NCBI GenBank assembly: GCA_030537795.1
Contig: JAUNVE010000004.1
Coordinates: forward strand, 1-64,000
DNA length: 64,000 nucleotides
Direction: 5' to 3'
Origin: Actinomycetaceae bacterium
Lineage (GTDB): Bacteria; Actinomycetota; Actinomycetes; Actinomycetales; Actinomycetaceae
Notes under the pieces: model-generated
Databases searched by the model: none
The model's input: the letters and a program-made list of their open reading frames with translations, nothing else
Told to the model about the DNA's origin: nothing
Made by a program: the position numbers and the translations under genes
Part shown: piece after piece, positions 25,439-34,666 of the stretch
How positions within the stretch are numbered: the stretch's first letter is position 1
Layout: each line of letters begins with the position of its first letter

Positions 25439-28111
25439 GTGGACTTTATGTCTGAACACAGTGAATCGAATCCGACCCGCCTGCCCGCCCCGACGGTGCC
25501 CGATCGAGTGAGCGCAGACGGCCTGGAAGAAAAATGGATGCAGCGGTGGGATGACCGAGGCGTATACGCTTTCGACCGCGATGCGCAACGCTCCCAGGTG
25601 TTTTCTATAGACACTCCCCCACCCACCGTCTCCGGTTCACTTCACGTGGGACACGTTTTTTCCTATACGCATACTGACACGCTGGCACGCTACCAGCGGA
25701 TGCGCGGCAAACACGTCTTTTACCCGATGGGATGGGACGACAACGGCCTACCGACCGAACGTCGAGTACAAAACTACTACGGCGTTCGATGCGATCCTTC
25801 ACTGCCATACGATCCTGATTTCACTCCCCCGCATGAGGGCGGCGCGAAATCAGTGAAAAGCCGCGACCAGGTGCCGATTTCGCGTAAGAACTTTGTTGAG
25901 CTGTGCTTGCAGCTGACAGTAGAAGACGAAAAGGGCTTCGAACAACTGTGGCGCTACCTCGGCCTGTCGGTTGACTGGAAGCATCACTATCAGACCATCG
26001 GTCCGGTGGCGCAGAAAGTCGCCCAGGCAGCATTTCTACGCAACCTCGCTCGAGGCGAGGCCTACCAGGCAGAAGCCCCCGGCCTATGGGATATCACCTT
26101 CCAAACCGCGGTTGCACAAGCAGAACTCGAAGCCCGCGAATATCCCGGTTTCTACCACGAGCTGGCGTTCCATCGCCCCAATGGTGATGAAGTCGTTATT
26201 GACACCACTCGTCCCGAGCTTCTGCCCGCCTGTGTGGCGCTGATTGCCCACCCCGATGATGAACGCTACCAAGACCTATTCGGCACCTCCGTAACATCAC
26301 CCGGATTTAACGTCGAGGTTCCGGTCCTAGCGCATCCGGCGGCCGAAATGGATAAGGGCGCCGGTATCGCCATGTGCTGTACATTCGGTGATCTCACCGA
26401 CGTGCAATGGTGGCGCGAACTTGAACTACCGATGCGCTCAATCCTCGCTAAAGACGGCCGGATAGCACAGGGGATTCCCGAATGGATTAACGATGAGGCC
26501 GGCCGCGAACTGTATGAGCAGTGCATCGGCAAAACGACCTTTACCGCCCGCAAAATTATTGTGGAAGCGCTTGAACAAAGCGGAGACCTCAAGGGCGAAC
26601 CGCGCGCCACCACCCGTATGACGAACTTCTTTGAAAAAGGCGATAAGCCGCTCGAAATCGTCACTTCCCGCCAGTGGTATATTCGCAACGGCGGTAAAGA
26701 CTACACGCGTAACGTCTCGAAGAAGCCACTGAATGAGGAACTGCTCGCCCGCGGTGAAGAACTCGAGTTCCATCCCGGTTATATGCGCGTTCGCTACGAA
26801 AACTGGGTTAAGGGCCTGAATTCTGATTGGCTTATCTCCCGTCAACGATTCTTCGGCGTTCCCCTGCCGCTGTGGTATCGCGTTGACGACAATGGCGCGG
26901 TTGATTACGAAAGCGTTATCACGCCCTCCGAAGAGCAACTTCCAATTGACCCAACCACCGATGTCCCTCACGGCTACACCGAAGACCAGCGCGGCAAACC
27001 CGGTGGATTCGAAGCCGAAGTGGACATTATGGACACCTGGGCAACCTCCTCTCTCACCCCGCAGATTGCCGGCGGATGGCTGACGGATGACGACCTATTC
27101 GAACGCGTCTATCCCATGGACATTCGCCCCCAAGCCCACGACATTATCCGCACCTGGCTGTTTTCCACGCTGGTAAGAGCCCACCTGGAGTTTGATGCCT
27201 TGCCGTGGAAGCACGCGGTGCTATCCGGTTGGATTCTCGACCCGGACCGCAAAAAGATGTCCAAGTCCAAAGGCAATGTCGTCACCCCCATGGGTTTGCT
27301 CGAAAAGCACGGTTCCGACGCAGTACGTTACTGGGCGGCCTCGGCACGTCTAGGGGCGGATACTGCCTTTGACGAGGGGCAAATGAAAATTGGGCGCCGT
27401 TTGGCCATTAAGTTGCTGAACGCTTCCAAATTCGCCCTCACCATGGGCCAAGGAGCCGACCTCGACCTCAACCCGCTGCAGGTAACCGAAGATCTCGACC
27501 GCGCGGTTTTGGCCGAACTCAAACTCGTCGTGGAAAAGGCCACGGCCGCCTTTGACGAATTTGAATATACGCGTGCCCTGGAGGCCACCGAAGCATTCTT
27601 CTGGACCTTCTGCGACGACTACCTCGAACTGGTGAAAGAACGCGCCTATAACCGCGACGAGCAGTGGACTCCCGCACAATCGCAGTCGGCTCGTTCGGCG
27701 CTGGCTATCGTCGTCGACACCGTCGTGCGTCTTTTTGCTCCCTTCCTGCCCTTTGCCACCGAGGAAGTGTGGTCATGGTACCGCCATTCCTCGGTGCATA
27801 ATGCGCCGTGGCCTTCCGCCGTAGATTTACAGAATGTCGACGGCAATCCCGAGATTCTTCACGCCGCCTCACAGGCCCTTATTCGCCTGCGGCGAGTGAA
27901 GTCTGAGGCCCGCGTATCTCCACGCATCCCCTATCTGCACGTCACGCTCGAAGTTCCGGCTGCTCTCGTTGACCTACTTGAGCTATGTCGTCAAGACCTC
28001 GCATTTGTCACCCATATCGAGGGCGACTTCACCATTCGCCCCAGTGCGGGTGAAGAAGTTGTGGTGGTCGACCACCAGCTCGGACAGGCTCCTCCGCGAC
28101 GAAAAAAGTAG
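25439..28111 (+). CDS. valS: Valyl-tRNA synthetase, type 2
   Basis: 890 residues from GTG at 25439 (AGAGGA 4 bases upstream; an ATG at 25448 is the alternative). Class I synthetase: HIGH motif as SLHVGHVF, KMSKS as DRKKMSKSKGN, editing domain between them (threonine-rich TTRPELLPACVALIAHPDD), anticodon-binding domain after ~650. The segment MGWDDNGLPTERRVQNYYG marks the ValS type found in archaea and a subset of bacteria including several actinobacteria, rather than the type with MPGTDHAG. It charges tRNA-Val in the cytoplasm. The 145-base leader shows no T-box. Confidence 0.95.
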   Translation: MDFMSEHSESNPTRLPAPTVPDRVSADGLEEKWMQRWDDRGVYAFDRDAQRSQVFSIDTPPPTVSGSLHVGHVFSYTHTDTLARYQRMRGKHVFYPMGWDDNGLPTERRVQNYYGVRCDPSLPYDPDFTPPHEGGAKSVKSRDQVPISRKNFVELCLQLTVEDEKGFEQLWRYLGLSVDWKHHYQTIGPVAQKVAQAAFLRNLARGEAYQAEAPGLWDITFQTAVAQAELEAREYPGFYHELAFHRPNGDEVVIDTTRPELLPACVALIAHPDDERYQDLFGTSVTSPGFNVEVPVLAHPAAEMDKGAGIAMCCTFGDLTDVQWWRELELPMRSILAKDGRIAQGIPEWINDEAGRELYEQCIGKTTFTARKIIVEALEQSGDLKGEPRATTRMTNFFEKGDKPLEIVTSRQWYIRNGGKDYTRNVSKKPLNEELLARGEELEFHPGYMRVRYENWVKGLNSDWLISRQRFFGVPLPLWYRVDDNGAVDYESVITPSEEQLPIDPTTDVPHGYTEDQRGKPGGFEAEVDIMDTWATSSLTPQIAGGWLTDDDLFERVYPMDIRPQAHDIIRTWLFSTLVRAHLEFDALPWKHAVLSGWILDPDRKKMSKSKGNVVTPMGLLEKHGSDAVRYWAASARLGADTAFDEGQMKIGRRLAIKLLNASKFALTMGQGADLDLNPLQVTEDLDRAVLAELKLVVEKATAAFDEFEYTRALEATEAFFWTFCDDYLELVKERAYNRDEQWTPAQSQSARSALAIVVDTVVRLFAPFLPFATEEVWSWYRHSSVHNAPWPSAVDLQNVDGNPEILHAASQALIRLRRVKSEARVSPRIPYLHVTLEVPAALVDLLELCRQDLAFVTHIEGDFTIRPSAGEEVVVVDHQLGQAPPRRKK

Positions 28112-28158
28112 ACTCTGCTGACCGGGGAGACAGTGAATTCGAGGAGCAAGTAGGAAAT

Positions 28159-30051
28159 ATGAGCGAACAACTGGCCGACAAAGGGACCCAAGGGGCCGAC
28201 TCGGCAGAAACCCAGATTTTGGAGTGGCACGGCCCCATCCTCGAGCGCACGGAAGATTACATGACTATTCCGTGGCTGATTCGGCAAAGAATCCGGCGAG
28301 ATCCGCGTGCCCCGATTGTGTCTCGGAAAGCCCAAATGGGATCGACCTGGCGCACTATGTCGGGGCAGGATTTCCTGACTGCGGTCAATAATCTCGCACG
28401 AGGGTTTATCGCCCATGGTCTCCAACCCGGAGACGCTATCGCGGTCATGTCTCGTACCCGCTATGAGTGGACGCTGATCGATGTTGCGGGATGGTCTGCA
28501 AATCTCACCGTGGTCCCTATTTACGAGACTTCCTCGGTGGAACAAATCGCCCATATTCTCGATGATTCCGACATTAAATTAGTCATCACCGAAACCATGG
28601 TGCTCGCCCAGCTCGTCCAAACTGCACGCGAGCGAGTCAGCGAACGCCCGCGGATACTGTCTCTTGATAACTCGGCAATCCTTCGCCTCGTGGAGGCCGG
28701 ACAATCGGTACCGGTTGAGAAAGTCGATGAGCGAATCGCCAACCAAACACTCGATGATCTGGCATCGATTGTCTACACCTCCGGCACCACCGGAACGCCA
28801 AAGGGTGTAGAACTGACACACGGGAATTTTTCTATCCTCGCCCATAATGGTCATTCGTGGATGCCGGAGATTGCGATGGACCGCGACTCCCGCCTGCTCC
28901 TTTTCCTTCCCCTCGCCCACGTCTACGCGCGATTCCTGCAGGTTTTCCAGCTCACCGGAGCCGGCATATTGGCCCACGCTCCAGATACCAAGAACCTATT
29001 AGCTGATCTTGAATCTTTCCGCCCCTCCTATCTCCTGGCGGTTCCGCGGGTACTGGAGAAAATCTACAATTCCGCCGATCAATCTGCCGGCAGCGGATTT
29101 AAACTCAAAACTTTCCGCTGGGCGGCAAAAACTGCAATCCAGTATTCGCGCGCACTCGACACCGAGATGGGTCCCTCGCGCGCCCTCACCACTCAACATC
29201 GCACCGCAGATGCCCTGGTATATCGTAAGTTGCGAGACCTACTAGGCGGGAAATGTTCCTATGTAATCTCCGGTGGCGGGCCGCTGGGTGAGCGTCTGGG
29301 CCACTTTTATCGCGGCATCGGGGTAACGATTTTGGAAGGCTACGGCCTAACCGAAAGCACCGCACCTCTGGCAGTCAATACGCCGCGCCTGTCGAAAATC
29401 GGAACCGTGGGACCACCCATCTCAACCGTCGGGGTGCGTATTTCGGATGAGGGCGACGTGATGATTAAAGGCCCCTCAGTATTTAAGCGCTACCACAACC
29501 GGCCAGCGGAAACACGCCAGGCCTTTAGCGATGACGGCTGGTTCTACACCGGTGACCTGGGCTCACTGGATCGTGATGGATATCTGCGTATCACCGGTCG
29601 GCGCAAAGAAATTATTGTCACCGCCGGAGGCAAAAATGTTGTGCCGTCAATTCTGGAAGATCGTCTACGCGGACATCCCCTGGTATCCCAGGTGGTGGTG
29701 GTCGGCGATAAGCGCCCCTTCATTGGCGCCCTAGTCACCCTTGATGCGGAAATGCTCCCCGGCTGGCTTGCCAATAAGGGGCTGCCGTCCATGACGGTGT
29801 CGGAAGCCGTCAATGATCCAACTGTTAAAGCCGCCCTCAACCGCGCAGTCGAACGAGCAAATCAGGCGGTTTCGCGAGCAGAATCTATCCGCAAAATCGC
29901 GGTGCTCACCTCGGACTTTTCCGAAGCAAACGGTCAGCTCACACCTTCCTTAAAAGTGAAGCGAAACGTGGTACTCAAAGAATTCGAAAAAGAAATCGAT
30001 GAACTCTACGGCGGTCCGGTGGTGGAAGACACCGAACAAGAGCAGGAATAA
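28159..30051 (+). CDS. Long-chain fatty acid--CoA ligase (AMP-forming)
   Basis: 630 residues, with AGGAG and AGGA before ATG. ANL-superfamily adenylating enzyme: P-loop IVYTSGTTGTPKGVEL, LEGYGLTEST, then YTGDLGSLDRDGYLRITGRRKEIIVTAGGKNV, the hinge and C-terminal domain. Its length, the LLFLPLAHVYAR segment and the non-canonical ending without a classic catalytic-Lys motif near the end match the FadD15-like long-chain acyl-CoA synthetases of actinobacteria. It activates fatty acids for lipid synthesis or breakdown. 47 bases after valS on the same strand, possibly co-transcribed. Confidence 0.88.
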   Translation: MSEQLADKGTQGADSAETQILEWHGPILERTEDYMTIPWLIRQRIRRDPRAPIVSRKAQMGSTWRTMSGQDFLTAVNNLARGFIAHGLQPGDAIAVMSRTRYEWTLIDVAGWSANLTVVPIYETSSVEQIAHILDDSDIKLVITETMVLAQLVQTARERVSERPRILSLDNSAILRLVEAGQSVPVEKVDERIANQTLDDLASIVYTSGTTGTPKGVELTHGNFSILAHNGHSWMPEIAMDRDSRLLLFLPLAHVYARFLQVFQLTGAGILAHAPDTKNLLADLESFRPSYLLAVPRVLEKIYNSADQSAGSGFKLKTFRWAAKTAIQYSRALDTEMGPSRALTTQHRTADALVYRKLRDLLGGKCSYVISGGGPLGERLGHFYRGIGVTILEGYGLTESTAPLAVNTPRLSKIGTVGPPISTVGVRISDEGDVMIKGPSVFKRYHNRPAETRQAFSDDGWFYTGDLGSLDRDGYLRITGRRKEIIVTAGGKNVVPSILEDRLRGHPLVSQVVVVGDKRPFIGALVTLDAEMLPGWLANKGLPSMTVSEAVNDPTVKAALNRAVERANQAVSRAESIRKIAVLTSDFSEANGQLTPSLKVKRNVVLKEFEKEIDELYGGPVVEDTEQEQE

Positions 30052-30057
30052 CTCCCC

Positions 30058-30363
30058 CTAGGAGCCGGGGTCGGCATATCCTTGCTTAATATCTTCGTGG
30101 TGCCGAATTACTTCGGTCACAATAAACTGCAGAAACTTCTCGGCGAATACGGGGTCGAGCCCGGATTCTTCCGCCAATCCCTTCAGGCGGGCGATCTGCT
30201 CTCTTTCGCGTGCGGGATCAGCAGGTGGCAAATCATAGCGAGCTTTGATGTGGCCGACGTTCTGAGTGCACCGGAAACGCTCGGCGAGAATATGAACAAT
30301 GGCGGCATCGATATTATCGATAGTCTGGCGCGCTTCGAGAAGCTCTTGGGGAATGTCGGTCAT
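30058..30363 (-). CDS. Chorismate mutase, AroQ type
   Basis: 101 residues. An all-helical AroQ-fold chorismate mutase: EARQTIDNIDAAIVHILAERF, the NVGHIKARYDLPPADPAREREQI core with its conserved Arg/Lys residues, and a final helix (FAEKFLQFIVTEVIRHHEDI). It converts chorismate to prephenate for Phe/Tyr synthesis. No signal peptide, so it is the cytoplasmic form; actinobacterial cytoplasmic mutases of this size often need DAHP synthase as partner. The start codon is 7 bases after the clpX stop, so it is the last gene of the clpP1-clpP2-clpX transcript, an unusual place for an aromatic biosynthesis gene. Confidence 0.87.
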   Translation of the reverse strand: MTDIPQELLEARQTIDNIDAAIVHILAERFRCTQNVGHIKARYDLPPADPAREREQIARLKGLAEESGLDPVFAEKFLQFIVTEVIRHHEDIKQGYADPGS

Positions 30364-30370
30364 AAAACAC

Positions 30371-31630
30371 CTACGCGGTTTGCGACTTTTCTACCATGCC
30401 GTGGGGCCGATATTCGGGCTGAGACTCACCGGTGACAACCCCGGATGTAACGGTCACCTTGCCGACTTCCGGTAAGGATGGAACATCAAACATGATATCG
30501 GACAGAGTCTTTTCCAGAATCGAGGACAGCGCTCGCGCACCGGTTTGACGTTCATTGGCCTGGCGCGCAATTTCTCGAAGCGCCTCGGTGGTGAACTCCA
30601 GTTCCACATCGTCGAGAGCAAAAAGCTGTTGATACTGGCGAACCAGCGAATTCTTTGGTTCAGTCAGCACCCGAACGAGATCGTCTTCCGTTAGATGAGC
30701 CACCGAGGTAACGACTGGTAAACGGCCGATGAACTCCGGAATCATACCGTACTTGTGGAGATCCTCAGGAGTTACCTGCTGGTAGAGATCACCGTATTCT
30801 GCGGCAGATTTCAAATCCGAACCGAATCCCGTGGTTCGCTTCCCCAATCGTGATTTGACGATGTCATCCAACCCGGCGAATGCTCCCGCCGCAATGAAAA
30901 GGATTCCTGAGGTGTCGATTTCAAGGAACTGTTGATGCGGATGTTTACGTCCGCCCTGCGGGGGCACCGATGCCTTGGTGCCTTCAATGATCTTAAGTAG
31001 CGCCTGCTGCACGCCTTCGCCGGACACATCGCGGGTAATCGACGCATTTTCTGCCTTACGGCCGATTTTGTCGATTTCATCAATATAGATAATGCCACGT
31101 TCCGCCTGCTTGACATCGCCATCGGCGGCCTGGATGAGTTTGAGGAGAATATTCTCAACATCTTCACCGACATATCCAGCTTCCGTCAAAGCAGTGGCAT
31201 CAACGATGGCGAAAGGCACTTGCAGTAGGCGAGCCAGAGAGCGAGCCAAATGCGTCTTACCAGTCCCGGTGGGGCCCAGCAACAATATATTTGACTTGGT
31301 CATCTCGATATCAAGCGGTTCCCCAGTCATCTGCGAAGCATTAAGTCGCTTGTAGTGGTTATACACCGCCACAGACAGGGCCCGCTTGGCGTCATGCTGT
31401 GAAATCACGTATCCGTTGAGGAAGTCATAGATTTCGCGAGGGCGGGGAAGCTCGGTGAGAGTCTCTTGTTTCGACTGAGCCATCTCTTCTTCAATGAGAT
31501 CGTTACACAGCTCAATGCATTCATTACAGATATAGACACCTGGGCCGCCGATGAGCTTAACAACCTGCTTTTGGCTTTTGCCGCAAAATGAGCACTTAAG
31601 CAACTCAGTTGAATCTGTAAAACGCGTCAT
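30371..31630 (-). CDS. clpX: ATP-dependent Clp protease ATP-binding subunit ClpX
   Basis: 419 residues, GGAGGGAG before ATG. N-terminal zinc-binding domain with four cysteines (CSFC and CNEC), Walker [12 protein letters not shown], Walker [11 protein letters not shown], sensor and pore segments typical of ClpX. It unfolds tagged proteins and feeds them to ClpP. The gene follows clpP1 and clpP2 in the same direction (89 bases after clpP2) and precedes chorismate mutase by 7 bases. Confidence 0.97.
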   Translation of the reverse strand: MTRFTDSTELLKCSFCGKSQKQVVKLIGGPGVYICNECIELCNDLIEEEMAQSKQETLTELPRPREIYDFLNGYVISQHDAKRALSVAVYNHYKRLNASQMTGEPLDIEMTKSNILLLGPTGTGKTHLARSLARLLQVPFAIVDATALTEAGYVGEDVENILLKLIQAADGDVKQAERGIIYIDEIDKIGRKAENASITRDVSGEGVQQALLKIIEGTKASVPPQGGRKHPHQQFLEIDTSGILFIAAGAFAGLDDIVKSRLGKRTTGFGSDLKSAAEYGDLYQQVTPEDLHKYGMIPEFIGRLPVVTSVAHLTEDDLVRVLTEPKNSLVRQYQQLFALDDVELEFTTEALREIARQANERQTGARALSSILEKTLSDIMFDVPSLPEVGKVTVTSGVVTGESQPEYRPHGMVEKSQTA

Positions 31631-31718
31631 GAGACTCCCTCCTCACGTATATATGCGACGTGCCCGCCGCCCTCTACTCTAAGGGACGACGGGCACGGCG
31701 GCGAATCAGGCACGCGGC

Positions 31719-32366
31719 CTAGACTGGGTTCACATCGCCTTTACGCGAGGATAGGACCTGATCAATCAAACCGTATTCGAGAGCCTGGTTAGCCGTCAGA
31801 ATCTTATCCCGGTCAATATCGCGACGAATTTGCTCGGCGGTACGACCCGAATGCTCAGCCAGCGTGTCTTCAAGCCACGTGCGCATACGGTCAACCTCCT
31901 CAGCAATAATCTCAATATCCGAGGCTTGCCCGCGCATTCCCTCCATCGACGGCTGATGGATGAGGATACGAGCATTTGGCAGGGCAAGGCGACGTCCGGG
32001 GGAGCCTCCCGCCAGTAGCACCGCAGCCGCGGAAGCCGCCTGTCCCAGACACACGGTTTGAATCTGCGGCTTAATGTACTGCATCGTGTCATAAATCGCC
32101 GTCATGGCGGTAAATGAACCGCCCGGGCTGTTGATATACATCGTGATCATCGAATCGGGGTCTTGCGATTCGAGGACGAGAAGTTGCGCCATAATATCGT
32201 CGGCGGAGGCGTCATCAACCTGTACACCGAGAAATACGATGCGATCCTCAAAGAGTTTGGCGTACGGGTCCTGGCGTTTGAAACCGTAGGCGGTGCGCTC
32301 TTCAAACTGCGGGAGAATGTAGCGCGCGGTTGGCATTGCGTTGTGTATTCCCATATGCGGATTCAT
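31719..32366 (-). CDS. clpP2: ATP-dependent Clp protease proteolytic subunit 2
   Basis: 215 residues from ATG at 32366 (MNPHMGIHN), preferred because AGGGGAG lies just upstream; the open frame starts earlier, inside clpP1. Catalytic triad visible: Ser in GQAASAAAVLL, His in ILIHQPSMEG, Asp in the following DRDKIL region. Together with clpP1, 10 bases upstream, it reproduces the actinobacterial ClpP1P2 pair, whose mixed double ring is the active peptidase with ClpX or ClpC. Confidence 0.95.
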   Translation of the reverse strand: MNPHMGIHNAMPTARYILPQFEERTAYGFKRQDPYAKLFEDRIVFLGVQVDDASADDIMAQLLVLESQDPDSMITMYINSPGGSFTAMTAIYDTMQYIKPQIQTVCLGQAASAAAVLLAGGSPGRRLALPNARILIHQPSMEGMRGQASDIEIIAEEVDRMRTWLEDTLAEHSGRTAEQIRRDIDRDKILTANQALEYGLIDQVLSSRKGDVNPV

Positions 32367-32376
32367 GTGGTCTCCC

Positions 32377-32997
32377 CTAGTTGTTTCCGTGCCCGCCACC
32401 GGATACGGAGCGCGCGCTTGTCACAATATGGTCGAAGAAACCGTATTCAAGGCCTTCTTGTGCGGTATACCAGTTATCGCGATCAGAATCCGCAATAATC
32501 TGCTCAACGGTTTTGCCCGTACGTTCTGCGGTAATCTGCGCAAGTTCCTGCTTCATCTGCAAAATCAGATTTGCATTAATCCGAATATCGGCGGCAGTAC
32601 CACCGACCCCGCCGGACGGCTGATGCATGAGAATGCGAGCATGCGGCGTCGCATAGCGTTTGCCGGGCGTGCCAGCGGTCAGGAGAAACTGTCCCATCGA
32701 GGCAGCAATTCCCATCGCTACCGTCACCACGTCGGGTTGAATGAATTGCATGGTGTCGTAGATAGCCATGCCGGCAGTAACGGAGCCGCCCGGGCTATTA
32801 ATGTACAGGTAAATATCCTGATCGGGGTCTTCGGCTGCCAGCAGAAGCATCTTAGCGCAAATCTCATTTGCGCTCTCGTCTCGTACCTCTCCGCCAAGCC
32901 AAATAATGCGTTCTTTGAGAAGGCGGCTAAAGACGGCGTCGCCGAGCCCCAGGTGCTTCTCGTCGCCTCCCTCGGCTGCGGTATGCGCAAGTGTCAT
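32377..32997 (-). CDS. clpP1: ATP-dependent Clp protease proteolytic subunit 1
   Basis: 206 residues. Triad: Ser in [11 protein letters not shown], His in ILMHQPSGG, Asp in DSDRDNW. The Gly/Ser-rich C-terminus ([10 protein letters not shown]) extends past the catalytic fold. First gene of the clpP1-clpP2-clpX-chorismate mutase transcript. A GGAGGAGA lies about 9 bases before ATG. The tig gene and its hairpin lie just upstream on the same strand. Confidence 0.95.
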   Translation of the reverse strand: MTLAHTAAEGGDEKHLGLGDAVFSRLLKERIIWLGGEVRDESANEICAKMLLLAAEDPDQDIYLYINSPGGSVTAGMAIYDTMQFIQPDVVTVAMGIAASMGQFLLTAGTPGKRYATPHARILMHQPSGGVGGTAADIRINANLILQMKQELAQITAERTGKTVEQIIADSDRDNWYTAQEGLEYGFFDHIVTSARSVSGGGHGNN

Positions 32998-33115
32998 GAG
33001 ATGTAATCTCCTCCGTATCTATTCCTCAGCTACATCCAGCTTAGTGCGTGATCGCTTGGATTTCTTAACACAGTCCTCTTTTTCGCTGTGGGCGCATTGA
33101 TTGCGTGTTCCACGC

Positions 33116-33145
33116 AATACAGGCCCACCGAAGTGGGCCTGTATT
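33116..33145 (-). terminator. Hairpin after tig
   Basis: AATACAGGCCCAC (33116-33128) and GTGGGCCTGTATT (33133-33145) form a perfect 13-base stem closed by a 4-base loop, 10 bases past the tig stop. No U tract. It separates tig from clpP1. Confidence 0.85.
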
Positions 33146-33154
33146 CATCGCCGC

Positions 33155-34489
33155 TTATTCAGCTGAGGTGGCAGAATCTTCTTCCGCTTCAGATTCCTCG
33201 GTTACTTCATCCGATTCGGCTTCGGCAGCCGGATCACGGGTGAACTCGCTGAGGTCGACCTCGTTGCCCTCGGTATCTTTCACCGTGACATCTGCCAGCA
33301 GTGAGACAACCGACTTGGTCCGCGCCAGTTCGCCCACCATCTGCTGGATTTGATTCTCATCCTGGAACATCTGCGCCGGCTCCATGCCGTAGGCCTGGGC
33401 CGTCTGCATGACGAAGTCGAAGAACTCTTGCTGTGACACATCGACCTTGCGTTCGGCCACCAGCTGATCCATGATGAGCTGCTCTGTGATTTGACGCGAG
33501 ATTTCTTTACGAGCCTTCGTTTTCTCGTTCTTCGACGCGTCTTCGCCCAGGCGGTGTTTAAGTTCTTCCTCTATTGCCGACTTCGGAATTTCGACATTGG
33601 CTCCCTCGACAAGGGCCTCCAGTAGGCGTGTACGCGCCTGCAGGGCTTGATCAGCCTTCTTCCGCTGCTCGGCCTGCTTCTCAAGGTCCTCCCGCAATTC
33701 CTCAATGGTGTCGAATTCGGAAACCATTTGTGCGAAATCGTCATCTGCCTCGGGCAGCTCCCGCATCTTCATGGCCTTAACAGCAATAGTTACTTCCGCT
33801 TCTTCGCCCGCGTGTTCGCCGCCGGCCAAGGTAGTGGTGAAGGTAGTTTCTTCATCGGCCTTCATGCCGGTCAGCGCTTTATCCATACCGTCGAGCATAG
33901 ATTTGGAGCCGATTTCGTAGGACACGTCAGAAACCGAGTCGACTTCCTCATCACCAATGCGGGCAACCATGTCGATAGTGGCGAAGTCGCCTTTTTTCGC
34001 CTTGCGCTTAATGGGCTTCAAGGTAGCAAACCGGGTTTGCAGTTCCTTGAGCTCTTCCTCCACGTCGTCTTCGGTGACTGTCAGTGGATCAACCTCGATT
34101 TCGAGGTCTTCAGCCGCTGGAATCTCAAATGGCGGCACCACGGGTACTTCGGCAGTAAATTCCAGCGTACCGCCGTATTCTCCGGTGGTATTCGGGATTC
34201 CGGTGACCTCCACCTCGGGCTGGCCGAGTGGTCGGAGCTCATTTTCTGTCACCGCCTGGGTGTACAGGCGCGGAAGCGCCTCGTTAATGACCTGCTGGAT
34301 AACAGCTTCACGGGAAAAACGCTGGTCGATAATACGCGGGGGAACTTTACCGCGTCGGAACCCCGGGATATTGACCTGGTTCGCGATCTCCTTATAGGCC
34401 GCGTCCATATCTTTTTTCAGTTCTTCATAGGGCACCTCGACCGTCAACTTAACTTTGGTGGATTCGAGGTTTTCGACAGTGCTCTTCAC
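33155..34489 (-). CDS. tig: Trigger factor
   Basis: 444 residues from GTG at 34489, which gives the family-typical start (V/M)KSTVENLESTKVKL and has GGAG 8 bases upstream; TTG at 34504 is also open. Ribosome-binding signature GFRRGKVPPRIID near residue 45, the FKBP-type peptidyl-prolyl isomerase domain (residues ~150-240), and a long helical C-terminal domain ending in an acidic, Glu/Ser-rich tail (EAESDEVTEESEAEEDSATSAE, typical of actinobacteria). It chaperones nascent chains at the ribosome exit. Location next to clpP1P2-clpX is conserved widely. Confidence 0.96.
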   Translation of the reverse strand: MKSTVENLESTKVKLTVEVPYEELKKDMDAAYKEIANQVNIPGFRRGKVPPRIIDQRFSREAVIQQVINEALPRLYTQAVTENELRPLGQPEVEVTGIPNTTGEYGGTLEFTAEVPVVPPFEIPAAEDLEIEVDPLTVTEDDVEEELKELQTRFATLKPIKRKAKKGDFATIDMVARIGDEEVDSVSDVSYEIGSKSMLDGMDKALTGMKADEETTFTTTLAGGEHAGEEAEVTIAVKAMKMRELPEADDDFAQMVSEFDTIEELREDLEKQAEQRKKADQALQARTRLLEALVEGANVEIPKSAIEEELKHRLGEDASKNEKTKARKEISRQITEQLIMDQLVAERKVDVSQQEFFDFVMQTAQAYGMEPAQMFQDENQIQQMVGELARTKSVVSLLADVTVKDTEGNEVDLSEFTRDPAAEAESDEVTEESEAEEDSATSAE

Positions 34490-34526
34490 GTGCACGCACT
34501 CCAAGACTTCTAGACTTCACACGCCG

Positions 34527-34542
34527 TCGGACAAAAGTCCGA
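34527..34542 (-). other. Small hairpin in the tig leader
   Basis: TCGGAC-AAAA-GTCCGA, perfect 6-base stem, 38 bases before the tig GTG. It could be leader structure of tig, or a weak terminator for the vWA gene that ends at 34667 on the same strand. A second short GCCC/GGGC stem sits at 34653-34664, right after that gene. Confidence 0.3.
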
Positions 34543-34666
34543 AAGCATAGGACAACGGCTCAATACTACGTCACTTTCCTTGCTATAGAGGAATGGAGAC
34601 CGCCAAAAGGTGACCCGGTTAATAGCCAGATGCATCCGTAGTGGAAGCCAGCGCCCTCCCGGGCAT

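Noticed and set aside
33647..34513. Long open frame on the plus strand, antisense to tig
   Set aside because: Shadow of tig; composition and absence of a family match argue against it.
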